The notes under the pieces are model-generated. The model did no database searches. It saw only the letters and a list, made by a program, of their open reading frames with translations, and was not told the DNA's origin. Made by a program: the position numbers and the translations under genes. A stretch of 8,335 nucleotides of DNA from Candidatus Margulisiibacteriota bacterium (GTDB lineage: Bacteria; Margulisbacteria; WOR-1; O2-12-FULL-45-9): contig JASEHX010000056.1 of assembly GCA_030018645.1 (NCBI GenBank), forward strand, positions 1-8,335. The letters are read 5' to 3'. Within the stretch, counting starts at the first letter, position 1, and every line of letters begins with the position of its first letter. Shown in pieces: positions 4,877 to 8,335 of the stretch.

Positions 4877-5272
4877 TTTTTCGATCGCATAAACAGCAAA
4901 GCGTATTTTTTTGAATTTCTTCGCTGCAGTTAAATTGACCAATTTAGAAAACTCTTCCAGCACCCTCAAAGCTTCCTGTGTCCTTTTCGCGCTGGCCGAA
5001 AAGATATCTGCGAGGGAAAGGCGGTTCGCCTCACTCGGGGTAAAACTGTCCCTTCCGACATCTTCGCGAGAATTGCGGTGCTGTAACGGAATATTCAATC
5101 CTTGGCCTAATTTCCGAACTTTACTGCGTAATTCCTTTAAGCGCTTGGTTTGTTTATTTTTATCCAAAACAAAGCGCGCTGCTTCTTCCATCACCCGCAG
5201 TCCTTCGCTGGCGCGGTTGATATTGGCGTCTAATATTCTGAAAGCTTTTGCTTTTATTTCCATGTTTTCCAT
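4844..5272 (-). CDS. thiD2: Stand-alone ThiD2-domain protein (thiamine biosynthesis)
   Basis: A 142-residue helical protein matching the domain found at the N-terminus of cyanobacterial-type ThiE, called ThiD2: RILDANINRASEGLRVMEEAARFVLD (12-37), HRNSREDVG (65-73), the repeat-like SAKRTQEALRVLEEFSKL (93-110), and IRFAVYAIEKLLYD near the end. ThiD2 is thought to phosphorylate hydroxymethylpyrimidine phosphate (comparative-genomics prediction, not proven to my knowledge). Here the thiamine-phosphate synthase half is absent: the gene stops with TAG and runs 33 bp into the end of gmhB. A second in-frame ATG at 5263 is an alternative start; neither has a clear Shine-Dalgarno. A strong terminator hairpin ends a few bases upstream. 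A generic ThiE annotation would be misleading, since the catalytic ThiE barrel is missing. Confidence 0.75.
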   Translation of the reverse strand: MENMEIKAKAFRILDANINRASEGLRVMEEAARFVLDKNKQTKRLKELRSKVRKLGQGLNIPLQHRNSREDVGRDSFTPSEANRLSLADIFSASAKRTQEALRVLEEFSKLVNLTAAKKFKKIRFAVYAIEKLLYDQIDRFE

Positions 5273-5275
5273 GCC

Positions 5276-5318
5276 AATAAAAAGAAGCCCTCATTTGGGA
5301 TCCAAAAAAGGGCTTCTT
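5276..5318 (-). terminator. Intrinsic terminator after the secG-to-barrel unit, just before thiD2
   Basis: The arms AAGAAGCCCT and AGGGCTTCTT (5282-5291 and 5309-5318) form a 10-bp stem, then a 2x2 internal loop, then TTTGG/CCAAA with a 3-nt loop. On the minus strand it is followed by a T-rich run (TTCTTTTTATT); on the plus strand the run is missing. It lies 12 bp past the stop of the barrel gene, and the T-run ends about 4 nt before the thiD2 start, so thiD2 would need read-through or an unseen promoter. Confidence 0.85.
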
Positions 5319-5330
5319 GCAGATCGGGAA

Positions 5331-5813
5331 TTACAAATAATACGAAACTATCACAGCTGTTGCGGGTAAAATAGCTGATGTCGCGACTCCCAAAGTATTA
5401 GTTTGGTTAGCCAAAATAAAATCCATACCAAGCAATAAATTGGACTGGACCATCGTTTCAACCCCGAAAGTTAAACCCAATGTCCCAGTAACACCCGTAC
5501 TTATGGTCGTGTAATACACGCCCATATTGGTTTGGAGTTTACCAACCTTAACTAAATTATAGTCGGCTTTGATAACAAGGCCGTAAAAGCCAACGCCAGC
5601 GGTGGTAGTATAATTAGCGCCGAGCATGGCTGATATTTGGTCATTGAAAGCATAGCTCAATCCCCCTAAACCTCCCCAACTGGTTATCGCAAGTTTGGAT
5701 TCAGCCGGAGCTGCCGATGCCGCCGGTACTTTAACCATGGTCTTTGCTGCGGCGAAAGCGGCCGATCCCATAATTGCTATAATCACAATTAACAAAACGG
5801 ATATTTTCTTCAT
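5331..5813 (-). CDS. Small exported beta-barrel-like outer membrane protein
   Basis: Unrecognised family. With the ATG at 5813 the protein has 160 residues: an N-terminal signal peptide (MKK, hydrophobic 5-20, then AFAAA with likely cleavage near 20-23), an Ala/Pro/Lys linker, and from about residue 42 alternating hydrophobic/polar strands rich in Gly, Thr, Tyr and Asn (LAITSWGGLGGLSYAF, ISAMLGANYTT, GFYGLVIKADYNL, TNMGVYYTTI, TLGLTFGVETMV), ending in VIVSYYL. This is the look of a small outer-membrane beta-barrel, though the last residue is Leu, not the usual Phe. An upstream in-frame GTG (5822) would add three residues, but it lies inside the excellent AGGAGG (5827-5822); the ATG 8 nt after it is the better start. 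Last gene before the terminator; secG and the MscS-like gene lie upstream. Confidence 0.7.
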   Translation of the reverse strand: MKKISVLLIVIIAIMGSAAFAAAKTMVKVPAASAAPAESKLAITSWGGLGGLSYAFNDQISAMLGANYTTTAGVGFYGLVIKADYNLVKVGKLQTNMGVYYTTISTGVTGTLGLTFGVETMVQSNLLLGMDFILANQTNTLGVATSAILPATAVIVSYYL

Positions 5814-5842
5814 TTTTTTCACCTCCTCTGCTATTTAAATGA

Positions 5843-6502
5843 TTACTTCCCGCGAAATAAGTTGAACAAAAAATCCGCCGCCATGTCTTTGCATCCCAAC
5901 CCAAAAGCAATCGCCGCGGCAAGGCCGACTGCACCAATGATTACCCCGATCTGCGGGATAAAAACCGAAGATGAAATCCCTAATTCAGACAAGGCGGTTA
6001 GAAAAGCAAAAATAACAACCGTGTAATAGATAATCCGCGATACTGTTTTGGCTCCCTCCATCCCCAGATTGGACATGATTACCCGAACGATACCCGCAAT
6101 TAACCCGGCCAGAAAAACGCCAACTGCTAAAATAAAAGCCGCTAAACAAACAATCCCCATATAAGAAAAGATTTTCAGCAATACCGGCTGGACGGGCAGG
6201 CGGAAGTAGCCCAGCACCCCGATAAAGAGGATAAAAACCAATGCCCAATAAGCTAAGTTGCCCAGCAATTCTGAAATGGGTTTTTTAACGTCGGCCTTTT
6301 CTAATAATTCCTCAAACCCAACTTTTTTAGCTAAAAGATCCAGCTGGAGAAGACGCAAAATAAAAGAAACTATTAAGCCGACTGCTTTGGCCGCTAAGAA
6401 CCCTGCCAAGAAAAGGACGAGCACTACAATCACTTTTACAACCAGCGGGCAAATTTGGGTAAATGAGGAATTCAGCGCGGCAATGATGCGGCTAATGTCC
6501 AT
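5843..6502 (-). CDS. MscS-like TM-helix-repeat membrane protein without the cytoplasmic domain
   Basis: A 219-residue inner-membrane protein with about five hydrophobic helices (roughly 18-50, 82-101, 108-143, 155-172, 184-204). It shows the repeated pattern of conserved TM-helix proteins related to mechanosensitive channels (CmpX-like): a helix, then LLAKKVGFEELLEKADVKKPISELLGNLAYW, a second partial repeat around LGMEGAKTVSRIIYYTVV, and finally a MscS pore-helix-like VGLAAAIAFGLGCKDMAADFLFNLF. The protein ends there, so the beta domain and vestibule of true MscS are missing. A small-conductance or osmotic-stress role is inferred from family only. AGGAGG lies about 8 nt before the ATG at 6502, just after the secG stop, so the two are co-transcribed; the beta-barrel gene follows 29 bp downstream. 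Confidence 0.75.
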   Translation of the reverse strand: MDISRIIAALNSSFTQICPLVVKVIVVLVLFLAGFLAAKAVGLIVSFILRLLQLDLLAKKVGFEELLEKADVKKPISELLGNLAYWALVFILFIGVLGYFRLPVQPVLLKIFSYMGIVCLAAFILAVGVFLAGLIAGIVRVIMSNLGMEGAKTVSRIIYYTVVIFAFLTALSELGISSSVFIPQIGVIIGAVGLAAAIAFGLGCKDMAADFLFNLFRGK

Positions 6503-6513
6503 TTTAGGTCCTC

Positions 6514-6732
6514 CTATTTAACAATTGCCAACAAGAGCGAAACTACCAAGAAGACAATTGCACAGCCCCAAGTAATACGGTCGAGACCTTCTTCTAATCC
6601 CTTGGGTGTGCCGAACAATCGGGCAGAACCGCCAATCCCCCCCAACCCCTCCCCTTTTGCGGAATGTAAAAGGACCATAATGACCAGCGAAACAGCGGAA
6701 AAAATTTGGACCAATATCAGCAGGCCTTTCAT
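6514..6732 (-). CDS. secG: Protein-export translocon subunit SecG
   Basis: A 72-residue protein with two membrane helices (about 4-22 and 52-70) joined by the typical Gly-rich loop LLHSAKGEGLGGIGGSARLFGTPKGLEEGLDRIT. SecG is the small accessory subunit of the SecYEG channel in the inner membrane and promotes SecA-driven export. It heads a minus-strand unit with the MscS-like protein and the exported barrel protein. The promoter is near-consensus (TTGACA, 17 nt, TAAAAT) and ends 9 nt before the ATG with no Shine-Dalgarno, which points to a leaderless or near-leaderless mRNA. That promoter shares its -35 bases with the divergent ROK kinase promoter. Confidence 0.92.
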   Translation of the reverse strand: MKGLLILVQIFSAVSLVIMVLLHSAKGEGLGGIGGSARLFGTPKGLEEGLDRITWGCAIVFLVVSLLLAIVK

Positions 6733-6741
6733 TTGTTTGCC

Positions 6742-6770
6742 ATTTTAGCCGATGGCACTATCCTTGTCAA
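6742..6770 (-). promoter_or_regulatory. secG: secG promoter
   Basis: The minus strand has TTGACA (6770-6765), a 17-nt spacer, and TAAAAT (6747-6742), with the ATG 9 nt further on. This is the strongest -35/-10 match in the window. Its -35 overlaps the ROK kinase -35 on the other strand. Confidence 0.75.
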
Positions 6771-6792
6771 CCGATTTTCCGTCTGATATACT
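6764..6792 (+). promoter_or_regulatory. ROK kinase-hisH promoter
   Basis: TTGTCA (6764-6769), a 17-nt spacer, then TATACT (6787-6792) with a TGn extension (TGA at 6784-6786). The ATG at 6801 is 8 nt past the -10 and lacks a Shine-Dalgarno, so the transcript is probably leaderless. The -35 shares five base pairs with that of secG. Confidence 0.75.
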
Positions 6793-6800
6793 AAAATCAA

Positions 6801-7673
6801 ATGATTATTGGAATTGATTTGGGCGGGACCAAAATTGCCGGCATCCTTACTTCCCCCTCCGGCAACATTATAATGGATGTGCAAATCCCTACCGAAGCGC
6901 GCAAAGGTAAACAGCAAGTCCTGAAAAATATCATCAAAGCCATCCATATGCTGATTAACAGCCGTAAAGCCAGCATCAGGGCCATTGGCATTGGCGCCCC
7001 CGGCCCCATATTATATGAAAATGGGATCGTGATCGATGCCCCCAACTTACCAGGTTGGAAAAGGGTTAATTTAAAACAAATTCTTGAAAAAAAATTCCTC
7101 GTCCCCGTGTTTGTGGATAATGATGCCAATTGCGCCGCGCTGGCAGAAGCCCGCTTTGGCGCCGGAAAAAACGCCCGGCACTTCATTTATTTAACCGTTT
7201 CAACCGGAGTCGGCGGCGGAATTATTATTGACAGAAAACTCTATCGCGGAATAACCGGCTCTGCCGGAGAATTTGGCCATATGCTGGTTGATCCAAATGG
7301 GCCGCTCTGCGGCTGCGGCAAGCATGGATGCTTAGAAGCTATTGCGTCCGGCAGTGCGCTGCGAAAAAGAACCGGGCTAGATGCGTTAGCCCTAGAACTG
7401 GCCGCCCGGCAAGGCGACAAAGAAGCAAAAAAAGCCATTAGTGAAATGGCCCACTTCATTGCTATTGGCGTAGCCAACCTAGTAAATATTTTCAATCCGG
7501 AATTAGTCGTTATCGGCGGCGGTTTATCCAACATGCGCGAACTATTGCTGACTCCAATCAAGGACGAATACAAAAAGTATGCGCTTGCCCTGCCTGCTCG
7601 ATCGGTGAAAATTGTGCGGGCAAAGCTAGGCAGCAAGGCAGGCGTGTTAGGAGCAGCCGCACTATGTCTATAG
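6801..7673 (+). CDS. ROK-family sugar kinase (glucokinase-like)
   Basis: A 290-residue cytoplasmic ATP-dependent hexose kinase of the ROK family. The ATP phosphate loop is DLGGTK (6-11); GIGAPGPI (63-70) and DNDANCAALAE (106-116) hold the sugar site with catalytic base Asp108; LTVSTGVGGGII (131-142) is the second phosphate motif; GEFGHMLV has Glu157 and His160; the ROK zinc site is His160 with Cys170, Cys172 and Cys177 in CGCGKHGCLE. C-terminal VVIGGGLS (236-243) is the adenosine motif. Glucose or an N-acyl hexosamine are the likeliest substrates; the ROK signature alone does not decide, and there is no repressor-type HTH. It overlaps hisH by 10 bp, so the two are co-transcribed although no metabolic link is evident. 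The start is fixed by the promoter 8 nt upstream and by the immediate GIDLGGTK. Confidence 0.92.
   Translation: MIIGIDLGGTKIAGILTSPSGNIIMDVQIPTEARKGKQQVLKNIIKAIHMLINSRKASIRAIGIGAPGPILYENGIVIDAPNLPGWKRVNLKQILEKKFLVPVFVDNDANCAALAEARFGAGKNARHFIYLTVSTGVGGGIIIDRKLYRGITGSAGEFGHMLVDPNGPLCGCGKHGCLEAIASGSALRKRTGLDALALELAARQGDKEAKKAISEMAHFIAIGVANLVNIFNPELVVIGGGLSNMRELLLTPIKDEYKKYALALPARSVKIVRAKLGSKAGVLGAAALCL
7649..7653 (+). promoter_or_regulatory. hisH: Shine-Dalgarno of hisH
   Basis: AGGAG inside the end of the ROK kinase gene, 10 nt before the hisH ATG; it supports translation from 7664 within the overlap. Confidence 0.5.
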
Positions 7674-8287
7674 CCGTTATTGACTACGGTTCCGGCAACC
7701 TGCGCAGTGTCGAGAAGGCCTTTGAAAAACTGGGGTTCCAAGCAGAAATAACAAAAGATAAGGCGGCTATTCGCGGGGCAAAAGGCGTGGTCCTTCCCGG
7801 CGTCGGCTCGTTTGACGCCGCCATAAAAGAATTAAGAGCTTTTGGCCTGGAAACCGCCATTGAAGAAGCCATTGCGCTGGGCAAACCTTTTCTGGGCATT
7901 TGTCTTGGCCTCCAGCACCTTTTTGAAACATCGGAAGAAGGAAAAGAAAAAGGACTGGGTATTTTAAAAGGCAAAGTTAAAAAATTTAATTTCAGCGATA
8001 CTCCCTGGTCAGAGCTTAGCGTCCCGCAGATGGGCTGGAACCGCCTGCTCTTCCGCCATCGCGCTCCCATTTTTGAAGGCATTGAAGAAGGTGAAATGCT
8101 GTATTTTGCCCATTCATACTATGTTGTGCCGGAAGATGAGATGGCAGTTGCAACGGTTACCGATTATGGGATAGAATATGTTTCCTCCGTGTGGAAAGAC
8201 AATTTGTTCGGCATCCAGTTCCATCCTGAAAAAAGCGGGCCGATGGGGCTCAAGATAATCGAAAACTTTGGAGGGCTGTGTAAATAG
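7664..8287 (+). CDS. hisH: Imidazole glycerol phosphate synthase, glutaminase subunit
   Basis: A class I glutamine amidotransferase, 207 residues as usual for HisH. It hydrolyses glutamine and passes ammonia to HisF, which makes imidazole glycerol phosphate (histidine) and AICAR. Seen: DYGSGNLRSV (7-16), LPGVGSFDAA (44-53) for the oxyanion region, the nucleophile Cys80 in GICLGLQ, PQMGWNRL (121-128), YFAHSYYV (147-154), and the catalytic His187-Pro-Glu189 in FHPEKS. All triad residues are present. It is the second gene of a unit with the ROK kinase; hisF and hisA are not in the window, and a palindromic repeat begins 9 bp after the stop, so the unit may end here. HisH paralogues of surface-sugar pathways are possible, but the sequence reads as ordinary HisH. 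Confidence 0.95.
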   Translation: MSIAVIDYGSGNLRSVEKAFEKLGFQAEITKDKAAIRGAKGVVLPGVGSFDAAIKELRAFGLETAIEEAIALGKPFLGICLGLQHLFETSEEGKEKGLGILKGKVKKFNFSDTPWSELSVPQMGWNRLLFRHRAPIFEGIEEGEMLYFAHSYYVVPEDEMAVATVTDYGIEYVSSVWKDNLFGIQFHPEKSGPMGLKIIENFGGLCK

Positions 8288-8295
8288 TTTATTAT

Positions 8296-8335
8296 CCCTC
8301 ACCCCCTATCCCCCTCTCCCAGTGGGAGAGGGGGG
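8296..8335 (+). repeat. Palindromic dispersed repeat, copy 2 (cut by window edge)
   Basis: Starts with CCCTCACCCC and runs into the inner palindrome CCCCCTCTCCCA-G-TGGGAGAGGGGG (8310-8335). It has the same arms as copy 1 but in the opposite orientation (copy 1 has C at the centre, this one G) and lacks about 17 nt between outer arm and inner palindrome. The right outer arm lies outside the window. Its hairpin could act as an mRNA 3' stabiliser or terminator for hisH, but what follows cannot be seen. Confidence 0.8.

Noticed and set aside
5273..5330. TPP riboswitch upstream of thiD2
   Set aside because: The space is filled by a simple terminator hairpin and has none of the conserved CTGAGA/ACCTGA parts of a THI element.
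5814..5822. GTG start adding three residues to the beta-barrel protein
   Set aside because: The GTG overlaps the AGGAGG Shine-Dalgarno; the ATG at 5813 lies at ideal distance and gives a normal signal peptide.
6797..7741. Antisense frames opposite the ROK kinase and hisH (129 and 166 aa)
   Set aside because: Shadow frames with no recognisable motifs opposite two well-supported enzymes.
7664..8287. HisH as a surface-sugar amidotransferase linked to gmhA-gmhB
   Set aside because: The sequence has the ordinary HisH motifs and shares no operon with the heptose genes; context is too thin for a specialised role.

Overview
The window looks like chromosomal sequence of a Gram-negative, probably little-studied bacterium. 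The envelope evidence is a heptose pathway pair (gmhA-gmhB), a small exported beta-barrel-like protein, SecG and a MscS-like membrane protein. The ThiD2-type thiamine protein most resembles, from memory, the N-terminal half of cyanobacterial ThiE. That would fit a lineage near Cyanobacteria (for example a Margulisbacteria/WOR-1 type), but the taxonomic guess is weak. Genes are tightly packed, with several ATGA overlaps and convergent pairs that touch or overlap.

Layout: (1) 1-1211, minus strand: a class I SAM methyltransferase overlapping by ATGA a two-TM K+ channel with an RCK/TrkA-N domain, which runs off the left edge. (2) 1212-2598, accessory-looking: a divergent MraZ-like AbrB-fold gene that seems frameshifted near its start, a 26-codon relic of an asd 3' end, and a HEPN-MNT (toxin-antitoxin type) pair. 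(3) 2599-3621, minus: intact asd (lysine/threonine/methionine/peptidoglycan precursor pathway), with a palindromic repeat filling its leader. (4) 3756-4876, plus: gmhA-gmhB for ADP-heptose. (5) 4844-6732, minus: secG, a MscS-like TM-helix protein and a small beta-barrel-like protein, closed by a good intrinsic terminator; then a stand-alone ThiD2-domain gene. (6) 6801-8287, plus: a ROK sugar kinase overlapping hisH, followed by a second copy of the palindromic repeat cut by the window edge.

The most notable observations concern organisation. First, the HEPN-MNT cassette sits exactly between two copies of the asd 3' end: the intact gene and a relic that differs only by synonymous changes over its conserved part. 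This is what insertion into the asd 3' end with restoration of the gene would leave. Second, genes at the heads of transcription units have an extended -10 box or a strong -35/-10 pair only 5-9 nt before the ATG and no Shine-Dalgarno, which suggests leaderless transcription, whereas several internal genes have clear Shine-Dalgarno sequences. Third, two divergent gene pairs (secG/ROK kinase and asd/gmhA) have physically overlapping promoters, so each pair may be transcribed in a mutually exclusive way. Fourth, the K+ channel gene has a strong internal Shine-Dalgarno and ATG exactly at the membrane/RCK boundary, as in MthK, where an internal start makes free RCK subunits.

All family assignments come from reading motifs and from memory of the families; no database search was possible.
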